This document shows, in pieces, positions 1 through 9,268 of a stretch of DNA of 33,582 nt. The stretch is taken from assembly GCA_031256905.1 (NCBI GenBank), contig JAIRPY010000049.1:1-33582 (forward strand). Direction: 5' to 3'. Within the stretch, counting starts at the first letter, position 1; every line of letters begins with the position of its first letter. Made by a program: the position numbers and the translations under genes. The DNA comes from Spirochaetaceae bacterium (GTDB lineage: Bacteria; Spirochaetota; Spirochaetia; Treponematales; Breznakiellaceae). The notes under the pieces are model-generated. The model was given only the letters and a program-made list of their open reading frames with translations, did no database searches and had not been told where the DNA came from.

Positions 1-100
1 CAATATCCGATTGCGTATACGATGTGACGTTGACGACCTGCGCCCTAAAATCGTCCTGATTATGGGTGAGGTCGTTAATTTCTAGGGTATATTCAAGCAT
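1..100 (-). CDS. Partial CDS (N-terminus only), possibly an HU-like DNA-binding domain protein
   Basis: Minus-strand ATG at 100-98 preceded by AAGGAG; open to the window edge. Translation MLEYTLEINDLTHNQDDFRAQVVNVTSYTQSDI. The family guess is from memory of similar N-termini and is weak. Confidence 0.5.
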   Translation of the reverse strand, partial: MLEYTLEINDLTHNQDDFRAQVVNVTSYTQSDI

Positions 101-437
101 ATACTTCTCCTTGTAAGAGCAGAGATACTATTTTAATACCGCGCAGTAATGCTGTTGCGCAAGGAGGCAGAAAAACTGTTCTAAGATAGAACAGCTGTTC
201 TGTCTAAGGACAGAAAAATCCTTTTCTTATTCATCCTTTTCTTATAGTCCTGGGCCCAGGCCGGTTTGAAGCCGGGGCCTTAAATCTTCCGGCCGGTCCA
301 GGGCTGGACGAATTCCTCTAAAGGCAGGATATAAGATACCCCCGGAGGCGTCAAGGGGAAGCCGGGGCTTCCGCTTCTTACCTCCGGCCGGGGCCGGGGG
401 TATATTCTTTTTGGGGAAAATTTGGTAGGTTTTTGGC

Positions 438-1754
438 ATGGTAGCGGTTATTACTCCTCATACTTTTACTGGAGCGGTACGGATTCCGGGGTCTAAGTCC
501 CATACGATTCGGCGGCTTCTTTTGGCGGCCCTGACGGAGGGGCCTTCGGAAATAGCCTTTCCTCTGGATTCTCTGGACACCCGATCCTGCGCGGCGGTGT
601 GCCGGGCCTTGGGCGCGGTTATCGAAGAGGAAAGGACTTTCGATCCGGTCTGTCCGAATCCGGCGGATTCCGAGGGAAAAAAGCTGACGGGATGGCGGAT
701 TCGGGGGACGAAACCGGGAACTCCGGTGCCTCGGGAAGCTCTTGATGTGGGTAATTCCGGGACGACTCTCTTTTTGGCTTTGGCCGGGGCCTCTCTTTGG
801 GATAGGCCGGTTCATTTTACCGGGGATGAACAAATCCGCCGGCGCAGTGCGGGTCCCCTTTTGGATGCTCTGGCGGGTTTGGGCGTGAAAACCGAATCCG
901 GGGCCCATGGATGTCCGCCCCTTTCGGTGGAGGGTCCCTGGCGCGGGGGCCGAGTGAGTCTTCCCTGTCCCACAAGTCAGTACTTATCCGGGATTTTGCT
1001 GGCCGCTCCTCTGGCGCCGGCGGGAACGGTTACGGAAATCGATGTGCCTTTGCTCAACGAACGGCCCTATATCGAACTGACCTTGGCTTATCTCGATGCT
1101 TTGGGAGTGGCCTATGAGAAGGCCGAGGATTTTTCGTATTTCCGCATCCCCGGGGGCGGGGTTTATAGGCCCTTAACGGGCGGAGTGCCCGGGGATTTTT
1201 CTTCCGGGGCCTTTCCGGGCGGGGCTGGGGCGGTTTCCGGGGGAGGGGTTACCCTTTTGGGGCTTGATCCGGAGGACCTTCAGGGGGATAAGGTTTTTTT
1301 CACTCTGCTTTCCCGAATGGGGGCAAAGGTGCGTTGGGAAGGGGGGAATCTGGAAGTTTTGCCCGGGCCCTTGCGGGGAGGCGCGTTTGATCTGAATGCC
1401 TGTCCGGACCTTCTGCCGATTATGGCTGTTCTCGGGGCCCGGGCCGAAGGCGAGACGATTCTGTACAACGTGCCCCATGCCCGGATTAAAGAAACGGACC
1501 GCATCGCGGTAATGGCCCAGGAGTTGGGGAATCTGGGGATTTCGGCGGAGGAACGCCCCGAGGGGCTCCGGATTCAAGGCGGAGTCCCCCGGGCCGGCCG
1601 GGTTCATTCCCAGGGGGATCATCGCATCGCTATGGCTTTGGGGGTTTTGGCCCTCTTCGCGGCGGGCCCTGTCGAAATTACCGGCGCGGAAGCCGGGGAT
1701 GTCACTTATCCTGGGTTTTGGGAACGCCTCGGCGCGAGATGCGTATCGTCGTAA
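438..1754 (+). CDS. aroA: 3-phosphoshikimate 1-carboxyvinyltransferase (EPSP synthase)
   Basis: PGSKSHTIRRLLLAAL, LDVGNSGTTLFLALAG, CPTSQYLSGILLAAPLA, KETDRIAVMAQEL and GDHRIAMALGVLAL motifs of the EPSP synthase family. Confidence 0.95.
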   Translation: MVAVITPHTFTGAVRIPGSKSHTIRRLLLAALTEGPSEIAFPLDSLDTRSCAAVCRALGAVIEEERTFDPVCPNPADSEGKKLTGWRIRGTKPGTPVPREALDVGNSGTTLFLALAGASLWDRPVHFTGDEQIRRRSAGPLLDALAGLGVKTESGAHGCPPLSVEGPWRGGRVSLPCPTSQYLSGILLAAPLAPAGTVTEIDVPLLNERPYIELTLAYLDALGVAYEKAEDFSYFRIPGGGVYRPLTGGVPGDFSSGAFPGGAGAVSGGGVTLLGLDPEDLQGDKVFFTLLSRMGAKVRWEGGNLEVLPGPLRGGAFDLNACPDLLPIMAVLGARAEGETILYNVPHARIKETDRIAVMAQELGNLGISAEERPEGLRIQGGVPRAGRVHSQGDHRIAMALGVLALFAAGPVEITGAEAGDVTYPGFWERLGARCVSS

Positions 1755-3115
1755 TCGGCGCGGGGTCCGTGGGGATCCAGTTGTGCCGTCATCTTATTCG
1801 GGAAAAGCATGATGTTTCCCTCATTGAATCGGATCCGGAATGCGCCCGTCATGCCTCTAACCGGCTGGATTGTCTGGTGATTCAGGATGAGGGAAATAAC
1901 TTATCCGCTTTGGAGGAAGCGGGAATCGCAAAAGCTCAGGCCCTGGTCTGCGCCACCGATTCGGATGAGATAAATATGCTGATTTGCGGTTTGGCCGCTT
2001 CCCGGTATCCGGATTTGCTCAAGATCGCCCGGGTGCGGAATGACGATTATCTCCGGCTGAACCGCCGGGAAGAACGGATTCTAGGCATCGATCATTTTGT
2101 GCATCCGGATGTAGAAGCGGCCCGATGGGTGCTGAATGCAGTAGAACATGGCGCCTTAGGAGAAGTCCTGGCCTTTCCCGGCACGCCCTACGGCATCGGA
2201 GCGATTGACGTAGCCCCGAACAGCCTGTTCGACGGCCTAAAGCTGACGGATTTTCGTTCCGCCGCGCCGCCGGACAGTTTGGTCACCCTGGTGGATCGGG
2301 CCGGGAAGAGTATTCTCCCCGGAGGCGGAACGGTCTTGACCCCCGGCGATAGGGTGCACATTTTGGCGAAGGAAGCGGAACTGGCCTCGATTTTCGAGTT
2401 AGCCGGGCAATCTCATCAGAAGCTGAAAAACATAGGCATCGTCGGAGGCGGCAAAGTAGGAATTCTCATCGCCGAGGGGCTTATAAACCGGGAACATTCC
2501 TTTCTCAAAAAGTTTTTTAGAAAGAAATCCCGGGAAGTTACGATTATCGAGCAGGATTACGCGCTTTGTAAAGACTTAGCCGCCCGGTTTCCCGAAGCGT
2601 TGATTCTTAACGAAGATATTTCGGATGAACGGTTCAGCGGGGAAGAGCGCATTTTCGGGCTGGATCTCATTGTTACGGCCACGGGGCATCAGGAGCTGAA
2701 TATCATCACCGGGGCTTATCTCAAATCGAAGGGGGTCCGCCGGGCGATTGCTCTGGTTTCCGGCGCGGGCTATGGACCTATAGCCCGGCAACTGGGGATT
2801 GACGTGGTGATTCCGACGAAATTGGTAATTGTAGATTCGATTCTTTCGCATCTTATGGGGAGCGGCGTGAAGGGGGTTCACCGCATCGGGGATGGCCGGA
2901 TCGGCATCCTTGAAATCGAAATCGGGCCGGATACGCCCTTATTGGATAAGCCGATTACCGCTTTCCGCCTGTCCGCCGGGGGGCTGATCATGCTGGTCAA
3001 CCGGGGCGGCGAGTCCTTTATTCCCAAAGGAGGTTACGTGTTTCAAAAAGGCGATCACTGCATCCTCATCGCAAAAAACGGAAGCGAAAAAGAAATCGAA
3101 AAACTGCTTTTTTAA
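1739..3115 (+). CDS. trkA: Trk-type K+ transport NAD-binding regulatory subunit, two RCK units
   Basis: MRIVVIGAGSVGIQLCRHL and a second Rossmann motif, IGIVGGGKVGILIAEGL. Start placed at the internal ATG (1739); overlaps the aroA end by 16 bp. Confidence 0.88.
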   Translation: MRIVVIGAGSVGIQLCRHLIREKHDVSLIESDPECARHASNRLDCLVIQDEGNNLSALEEAGIAKAQALVCATDSDEINMLICGLAASRYPDLLKIARVRNDDYLRLNRREERILGIDHFVHPDVEAARWVLNAVEHGALGEVLAFPGTPYGIGAIDVAPNSLFDGLKLTDFRSAAPPDSLVTLVDRAGKSILPGGGTVLTPGDRVHILAKEAELASIFELAGQSHQKLKNIGIVGGGKVGILIAEGLINREHSFLKKFFRKKSREVTIIEQDYALCKDLAARFPEALILNEDISDERFSGEERIFGLDLIVTATGHQELNIITGAYLKSKGVRRAIALVSGAGYGPIARQLGIDVVIPTKLVIVDSILSHLMGSGVKGVHRIGDGRIGILEIEIGPDTPLLDKPITAFRLSAGGLIMLVNRGGESFIPKGGYVFQKGDHCILIAKNGSEKEIEKLLF

Positions 3116-3793
3116 CTATAATCGTTCGGAACCGGCGGCCATTACTTGCGCGGTTTGGGTGTTTAACGCCCGTAAACGCAGACGGCGGATGGAGGCTGAA
3201 CCGGTAATGCTTCCGGTCAGGATTATATCGGCTCCTACGATCTTGCCGATGGAAATCGCGGTTTCATCATCGACTTCGCCGCTTAATTGGAAGTGCTGTT
3301 CCTGCCGGATTTTATCTAATTGGCTTCTGTCGATAATCGTAAAGTTATTAGTTACCATTATGTACTCCAGTTCTTTTGCGATAAAATCCGGGGCCTCCGG
3401 ATCCGGGGAAGAAACGTATAGGATTGCAATTTTTGAGCTTGGTTTAAGGGAAGCCATTATTTGTTCTGCGGCTTTTTCCAAAGAGCTTTCCATTTTTTTC
3501 ATGGGATCGGCTCGGACGACAATGCCTCGGGCGGAAACATCTTCTCCTTCTTTGTACCAGCTTATTTCGCGAATGTCTATGCCTCCGGAAAACTGTTTTA
3601 TTCCGGCTTCTAAGAGATAGAAATAGGCTTCTTCGTCCAGCTTTTCTCCGCTTAGATAAGATTCGAATTTGACCCGGATAGTACCAATAATTTCAAATTC
3701 TTCTGACAAAGGTCTTACAACTTTATTTGAGGCCGCGCAGGAGATAAATAAAATCCCCCAAAACAAGCAATACTTTTTCATACTTTTCTCCAA
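3116..3793 (-). CDS. Lipoprotein with CsgG / LpoB-like domain
   Basis: Lipobox-like LFISCAAS; KIAILYVSS...FTIIDRSQLDKIRQEQHFQLSG...GKIVGADIILTGSITG pattern. Confidence 0.7.
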   Translation of the reverse strand: MEKSMKKYCLFWGILFISCAASNKVVRPLSEEFEIIGTIRVKFESYLSGEKLDEEAYFYLLEAGIKQFSGGIDIREISWYKEGEDVSARGIVVRADPMKKMESSLEKAAEQIMASLKPSSKIAILYVSSPDPEAPDFIAKELEYIMVTNNFTIIDRSQLDKIRQEQHFQLSGEVDDETAISIGKIVGADIILTGSITGSASIRRLRLRALNTQTAQVMAAGSERL

Positions 3794-3796
3794 ACA

Positions 3797-4852
3797 TTAC
3801 TGATACATAATAAGATAAGGCCGGGGATTTAGTTCGTACACTTCCTTCGGGGTGAGTAAAGGAGAATCATACCCGGCGCCTTTGATGCCGAAGTTGTAAA
3901 ACAGTTTGAATCCCTTGATCGGCATATTTCCTGCCCGGGCGTTGACCGCATAGGAATCCCGTTTGAGATGAGGCGCGCCGAATCCGTCCGCGCAGTGAAC
4001 GAGCCGGACTCGGTTAAAATTTGCCTGGACCGCTTCTCGGTTTCGGATCATGGAGATGTTAAATTGATGAATGACCAGAAGCCGTTCTCCGGGGATTTTG
4101 TTGGCGATCATGTAATCTTCCATGACTTTTTGAGCTTGGTTAATTTCGTCCCCGGTTACCGAGCCGATTTCTTTCATGGGTTTTGTGGTGCGCCATTCGG
4201 GATCCAGGGCAAGGTGGACGTTTGGGTATTTCAGATAGGGAAGCATTCGTTTTAGGGAATCCACCGGCTGATATTTGCCGATCTGATGATCTATGAACAC
4301 CAGCATATCATGTTTCAGGGCGTAGTTTATGTAGGGCAGAAGCCGCTCTTCGCTGATAATGCCGATATTTCCTTCGGGCCACACCGTGCCGTATATGATA
4401 TAAAAGGCTTTCCGGATTCCCCGGCCCCCGCTTACCGCCCGGTACTCCCCGGCCAGTTTGGTCAACTGGGCGTCCAGCTCTTCTATCGAGTACCGGCCCA
4501 GGATTCCCATGTTCCGGGAATTGGGATGGCCGTAATAGGCGAGAATATCCTCATTAAGAAGAATAGATTGGGACCTAAGTTGACTTTCCTCTTCCGGGTA
4601 GACCCATTGGGGTTTCGAAGCTTCCTGCTGGATGATCGTTTTAACCGTATCGGTCAAATAGATCGAAGGAAAAAGGGGCGCCCCCCCAAGATGAGCCGTA
4701 ACGAATACCAAAGGGCAAAACATCCCCCTGCGAAGGGTTTTTACAAAATCCCCAAGATATATCATTTTTACAATATCGGTAAGAATCCAAAAATCTTTAA
4801 GGGTTTTATTAGGGAATATCGGTAAGAATCCCGGGACCTTTAGGTTTTTCAA
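3797..4852 (-). CDS. Uncharacterised conserved protein, possibly TIM-barrel-like; start uncertain
   Basis: Long ORF with YYGHPNSRNMGILGRYS, LVFIDHQIGKYQ, VHLALDPEWRT, LLVIHQF and VHCADGFG motifs. The true start may be an internal ATG. Confidence 0.6.
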   Translation of the reverse strand: MKNLKVPGFLPIFPNKTLKDFWILTDIVKMIYLGDFVKTLRRGMFCPLVFVTAHLGGAPLFPSIYLTDTVKTIIQQEASKPQWVYPEEESQLRSQSILLNEDILAYYGHPNSRNMGILGRYSIEELDAQLTKLAGEYRAVSGGRGIRKAFYIIYGTVWPEGNIGIISEERLLPYINYALKHDMLVFIDHQIGKYQPVDSLKRMLPYLKYPNVHLALDPEWRTTKPMKEIGSVTGDEINQAQKVMEDYMIANKIPGERLLVIHQFNISMIRNREAVQANFNRVRLVHCADGFGAPHLKRDSYAVNARAGNMPIKGFKLFYNFGIKGAGYDSPLLTPKEVYELNPRPYLIMYQ

Positions 4853-4876
4853 TCATCCCTTGAAGGAGCGGGAAAT

Positions 4877-6553
4877 TTGCTCTATACTAAACCCGTGAAA
4901 ATCCGAGCAAAAATTCTTTTTGTGGCCCTGCCTCTTTTGACGGTCGCGGTAGTAATGGTAGGAGTAGCGTCTTATCTGCTGGCCGCGGCTTCGGTAAACC
5001 GGTTAGCCGTTGAATTTTTTACCTTTATGGCCGAGGAAATTACGAACTACGCAGACAGTCAATGGAATCTGCTGGTGGAAAATAACGCGGTAGGCAATCC
5101 GTTTATGGAAGACGCCGCAAAACAGGCGGTGGAAAATTTTTCCCACAGTATTTTGCGGAGCGATACCCAAGCCGTTTTTGCTCTGGATAAAACCGGAGGC
5201 ATCGCTATGCAGACCGGTCCCGCCCAGCTGGACGAGCTGGAACTTGCCGGCCTCTTGGGTTACGTTGAGGAGGCCCGGCGGCAATTTATTACTATTAAAG
5301 CCGGCGGTACGATTCGGGCGGCCTATACGATTCCCTTTGGTCCTTTTTCCTGGCAGATCTTCGTCACCGAAGAACGAAGCCGGTTCTACGGCCGAGTCGA
5401 GGATATATTCAAGACCTCCGCCGGGATTCTTGTGGGGACCCTTCTGGCGGGAACGCTGATTCTTCTTATTATGGCTCGGTACCTGACGAAACCCATCGAA
5501 GGAGTGGTCAAAACAATACAGCAAATCATCGATTCCAACGACCTCAACAAAACCGTGCCGGTTTTTTACAAAGACGAAGTGGGACAGCTTTCGACCACCT
5601 TTAATCAGATGCTGGGCATTATTTCCGCGGCCTATGAGCAGATGAAACAATACGCCTTTGACGCGGCCATCGCGCAGAAACGGGAGATGAAAATCCGCAA
5701 TGTCTTTCAGCTTTACGTGCCGAAAGACGTAATTAACGAAGTTTTTGCCAATCCCGAAAAAATGCTGGTCGGCAATAACCGGGACGTGGCGGTTCTCTTT
5801 TCCGACATCCGCAGTTTCACTACCATTTCCGAAACCATGGCGCCTGAAGATTTAGTAAATTCCCTAAACCGATACTTTTCCCTGATGGTGAATATCATCG
5901 TGGAAAAAGAAGGAGTAGTGGATAAATACATAGGAGATGCGATTATGGCTATCTTCGGCGCGCCGATAGCCCACAAAAACGACTGCCTGTCGTCAGTAGC
6001 CGCCGGGCTTGAAATGATGCGGTCCCTGGAGGAATTCAACAAGAATCAAATCGCCGCCGGGGCGCCGGAATTCCGCATCGGCGTGGGAATCAACTACGGC
6101 ATGGTTACCGTCGGCAACATCGGATGCGATAAAAAAATGAACTATACGGTTATCGGGGACGCAGTGAATCTCGCGTCCCGGCTTGAGGGCCTTACCAAAC
6201 AGTACAAAGAACCCGTGCTCTTCGCGGAAAGCATCTATCAAAAGGTCTGCCAGGACCTCCCCTGCAGACTGATCGATAGAGTAGCCGTCAAAGGTAAAAC
6301 CAAGGGCGTGCCGATTTTCACATCCCGGCTGAAACTCACAAAAAAAGAAGAGGAACTTTGGAAATATCATAATGAAGCCGCCAATTTATATTACGAACAG
6401 CGGTTTCAAGAGGCCTTAGCCGCTTTTGAAAGGGCCTCAAACGTAACGCCGGAGGATCTGCTGGCCCGACGTTTTATAGAACGATGCAAAGCTCTTATCG
6501 AAAATCCGCCGCCCCTCGATTGGGACGGCGTCGAAATCATGCACGAAAAGTAG
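4877..6553 (+). CDS. Membrane-bound HAMP domain class III adenylate/guanylate cyclase
   Basis: TTG start with AAGGAG 8 nt upstream; two TM segments, HAMP, and a catalytic domain with VAVLFSDIRSFTTISE, VDKYIGDAIMAIFGAP and MNYTVIGDAVNLASRLEGL. Confidence 0.92.
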   Translation: MLYTKPVKIRAKILFVALPLLTVAVVMVGVASYLLAAASVNRLAVEFFTFMAEEITNYADSQWNLLVENNAVGNPFMEDAAKQAVENFSHSILRSDTQAVFALDKTGGIAMQTGPAQLDELELAGLLGYVEEARRQFITIKAGGTIRAAYTIPFGPFSWQIFVTEERSRFYGRVEDIFKTSAGILVGTLLAGTLILLIMARYLTKPIEGVVKTIQQIIDSNDLNKTVPVFYKDEVGQLSTTFNQMLGIISAAYEQMKQYAFDAAIAQKREMKIRNVFQLYVPKDVINEVFANPEKMLVGNNRDVAVLFSDIRSFTTISETMAPEDLVNSLNRYFSLMVNIIVEKEGVVDKYIGDAIMAIFGAPIAHKNDCLSSVAAGLEMMRSLEEFNKNQIAAGAPEFRIGVGINYGMVTVGNIGCDKKMNYTVIGDAVNLASRLEGLTKQYKEPVLFAESIYQKVCQDLPCRLIDRVAVKGKTKGVPIFTSRLKLTKKEEELWKYHNEAANLYYEQRFQEALAAFERASNVTPEDLLARRFIERCKALIENPPPLDWDGVEIMHEK

Positions 6554-6583
6554 CCGCCCCGGCCGGCTTTCCAGGCCGCCGGC

Positions 6584-7786
6584 TTATAACGGAAGAATGA
6601 TCGCGCTGATTTTCACTTTTTGTTCTGCTGCGGTTTGGGTTACCAGGTCCTTCGATACTTTTCCTCGTTGCCGGGGGTGGGGCGGGGCATCCCCAATGAG
6701 AATGATCAACCGGGCTTCGCTCTGCCAGGGAAATTTTGTCAGTCCTTCGTAAAGCCCTTCGTACACCGCTTCGGGAATATCGCCCCCGCCGGCGGCTTGC
6801 AGAGTTTGCAGATTTTTCTTAAAAACCTCCAAATCCTTCGTAAATGGAATAATCCGATGGAGGTAGGATTCGTTATAATCCCGAAACAAAACCATACCGA
6901 TCCGGAAATCATAAAATTCCGGGACCATTTCTTCCAAAACCCCGGGTAATCCCGCTTTTATCGCCGCCAGATCGTCCCGCATACTGGCGGTCGTATCGAT
7001 GCAGATCGCCACGTCCAGAGTTTTCCGGCGTTCCTTTTCGAGGAGAGTCCGAATCTTATCGACCAAATCTTGGGGATCCCGGGACCAAATCAGATCGCCG
7101 TTATTTGAAGTCGTTATTTCCGCAAAAGTGTTGATGGTTTCCCGCATATAATTCCCGTCCGGGGGGCCTTCCAGAGGCTTCTGGGTTGTCTGCAAGATAA
7201 ACGGATTATCCTGAAAGGCCCCGCGATAATCCCCATAGGGCAGGGCGAAAGAACGGATATTAAAGTACGTGCCATTTTGCACATACACTTCTCCATGCCG
7301 AGTATACGCATATCCGTACAAAAGGATGTAGGGAATGTAAATATGAAAAGCTTCGCCCAACTCCGGATGCGGTTCCGGAGTAGAATCAATGAGGGACCAA
7401 ATGCGGCTGGTTCGGGCAATCGGCGCGTCATTGAGGAGCCGGGTTTCATCGCCATTTATGGGATTCCACTGGGAGTCTCGGTAGGCGTAGTTGGCTTCCT
7501 GAAGAGAAGGATCCTTCGTGGTTTCCGTAAGCAGAACCGAAGCTATATCCGGCTTTTTGCGGATAAAAAGATGAAATCCTCCGTCCACCCGCTGTTCTAT
7601 ACGGGTATCTTCCTGAAGGATGCTCAAGTTTTTTTCATCCGGTTTTAGGCCCTTCCCTTCGGGAGAAGGTTCCGGTCCATATTCCCCCGGGCTGTCCGGG
7701 GCTTCGCCGGGGAACAAACTCTGCCCGTAACTCCCAACAAAAGGAACCCAAAACACAATAAACCCCAGAAGTAGAATTTTTGCCAT
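6584..7786 (-). CDS. Exported von Willebrand factor type A domain protein
   Basis: N-terminal signal-like segment; MIDAS-like DVAICIDTTASMRDDL and LIILIGDAPPHP. Confidence 0.8.
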   Translation of the reverse strand: MAKILLLGFIVFWVPFVGSYGQSLFPGEAPDSPGEYGPEPSPEGKGLKPDEKNLSILQEDTRIEQRVDGGFHLFIRKKPDIASVLLTETTKDPSLQEANYAYRDSQWNPINGDETRLLNDAPIARTSRIWSLIDSTPEPHPELGEAFHIYIPYILLYGYAYTRHGEVYVQNGTYFNIRSFALPYGDYRGAFQDNPFILQTTQKPLEGPPDGNYMRETINTFAEITTSNNGDLIWSRDPQDLVDKIRTLLEKERRKTLDVAICIDTTASMRDDLAAIKAGLPGVLEEMVPEFYDFRIGMVLFRDYNESYLHRIIPFTKDLEVFKKNLQTLQAAGGGDIPEAVYEGLYEGLTKFPWQSEARLIILIGDAPPHPRQRGKVSKDLVTQTAAEQKVKISAIILPL

Positions 7787-7848
7787 GATTTTTTATTATC
7801 GGTTAAGAACGAACAGAACTCCACTTTCGGGGTTTTCAAACGGAGTTT

Positions 7849-7876
7849 TTGACATTTTGAAAAATGCTTGCATAAT
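7849..7876 (+). promoter_or_regulatory. Predicted sigma70-type promoter for the aspartokinase gene
   Basis: TTGACA (7849-7854), 16 bp spacer, CATAAT (7871-7876), upstream of the ATG at 7905. Confidence 0.5.
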
Positions 7877-7904
7877 TGGCTAGTTTTTGGTAAGATTATT
7901 TTTT

Positions 7905-9236
7905 ATGATTGTGATGAAATTTGGGGGTAGTTCGGTTGCCAATGGGGAACGAATCCGACAGGTTACGGAAATTGTACGGACCGAATTAAAGCGAAAGCCG
8001 GCGTTGGTGTTGTCTGCTATGGGGGACACTACGGATCATCTTTTGGAGTCCGCTGAAATCGCTATGCAGACCGGCGAGGTATCTATAGAAAAAATCGCGG
8101 GGCTTCATATAAAAACCCTTCGGGAACTTGCCTTGAGTCCTGAGGTGCAGACAGCGATAGATCCTCTGCTGGAAGAGTTGAGGAATCTCCTTGTAGGGGT
8201 ATCGCTCATGAAAGAGTTGTCTAACCGCACAAAAGATTACCTTGTTTCTTTTGGAGAACGCCTTTCGGTGCGGATTGCCGGCGCGTATTTTACCGCTCAG
8301 GGGCTTCCCGCGAAGGCTATGGACGCCTGGGATGCGGGATTTATTTCGGATTCCAACTTTTCTTCGGCGGAACTTTTAAAAGAAAGTTGGGATCGGATTC
8401 CCCGCATCCTCAATCCTTTACTGGATGAAGGGGTTTTGCCGGTAATTACCGGGTTTATCGCCAAGGACGGGAATGGGAAAATCACCACTTTGGGGCGGGG
8501 CGGGTCGGATCGAAGCGCGACGATCATCGCGGCGGCGTGCAAAGCCGAAGAAGCCCAAGTCTGGAAAGATGTGGACGGCATTCTCACCGCGGACCCCAGA
8601 ATCGTGCCGGCCGCCAAACCTGTGGAAGCGGTAACCTACGAAGAAGCCGCGGAACTCGCCTATTTTGGCGCGCAGGTTCTGCACCCGTGGGCGATGCGTC
8701 CCTGTATGAAAACCAACACCCCGGTGCTGGTGAAAAATTCTTATAATCCCAAAGCCCCGGGCACCCGGATTTTTTCGGCCCGTCCTGAAACGTCCCAGCC
8801 GGTTTTGGCTATTACTTCCCGGCGCAATGTGACTCTGATTGACATTGTATCCACCCGCATGGTTGGACAATCCGGATTTTTGGAAAAAGTGTTCGCGGTT
8901 TTTGCTAAACATGGCGTTTCGGTAGACATGGTCGCCACCAGCGAGGTTTCCATTTCGGTAAGTTTGGATTCCAGTTACGACCTGGCGCCCCTTCTGCCGG
9001 CTCTTACGGAAATCGCCTTGGTAGAAGTGAAGACCGGCCGAGCTATCGTGACGATTATCGGGAACGTCCGCCGGTCTTCCGAAATACTCCAACGGGCCTT
9101 CTCGGTCTGTCAGCAAAATAATATAGCGGTACAAATGGTATCCCAGGGGGCAAGTAAAGTAAACATGAGTTTCATCGTGTCGGATTTCCAAGCCGCCGAG
9201 GCCGTTAAAAATTTACATCGCGAATTTTTTATATAA
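7905..9236 (+). CDS. lysC: Aspartokinase, monofunctional, C-terminal ACT domains
   Basis: MKFGGSSVANGERI, TTLGRGGSDRSATIIAAA, WKDVDGILTADPRIVP and ACT-like C-terminus. Confidence 0.93.
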   Translation: MIVMKFGGSSVANGERIRQVTEIVRTELKRKPALVLSAMGDTTDHLLESAEIAMQTGEVSIEKIAGLHIKTLRELALSPEVQTAIDPLLEELRNLLVGVSLMKELSNRTKDYLVSFGERLSVRIAGAYFTAQGLPAKAMDAWDAGFISDSNFSSAELLKESWDRIPRILNPLLDEGVLPVITGFIAKDGNGKITTLGRGGSDRSATIIAAACKAEEAQVWKDVDGILTADPRIVPAAKPVEAVTYEEAAELAYFGAQVLHPWAMRPCMKTNTPVLVKNSYNPKAPGTRIFSARPETSQPVLAITSRRNVTLIDIVSTRMVGQSGFLEKVFAVFAKHGVSVDMVATSEVSISVSLDSSYDLAPLLPALTEIALVEVKTGRAIVTIIGNVRRSSEILQRAFSVCQQNNIAVQMVSQGASKVNMSFIVSDFQAAEAVKNLHREFFI

Positions 9237-9254
9237 CGCGAATTTTTTATATAA
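9219..9254. repeat. Perfect 18-bp tandem duplication spanning the aspartokinase stop codon
   Basis: CGCGAATTTTTTATATAA at 9219-9236 and again at 9237-9254. Confidence 0.97.
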
Positions 9255-9268
9255 AGGGTTTAAAAAAG

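Noticed and set aside
378-908. 176-aa minus-strand ORF opposite aroA
   Set aside because: Low-complexity Arg/Pro-rich antisense frame of a convincing gene.
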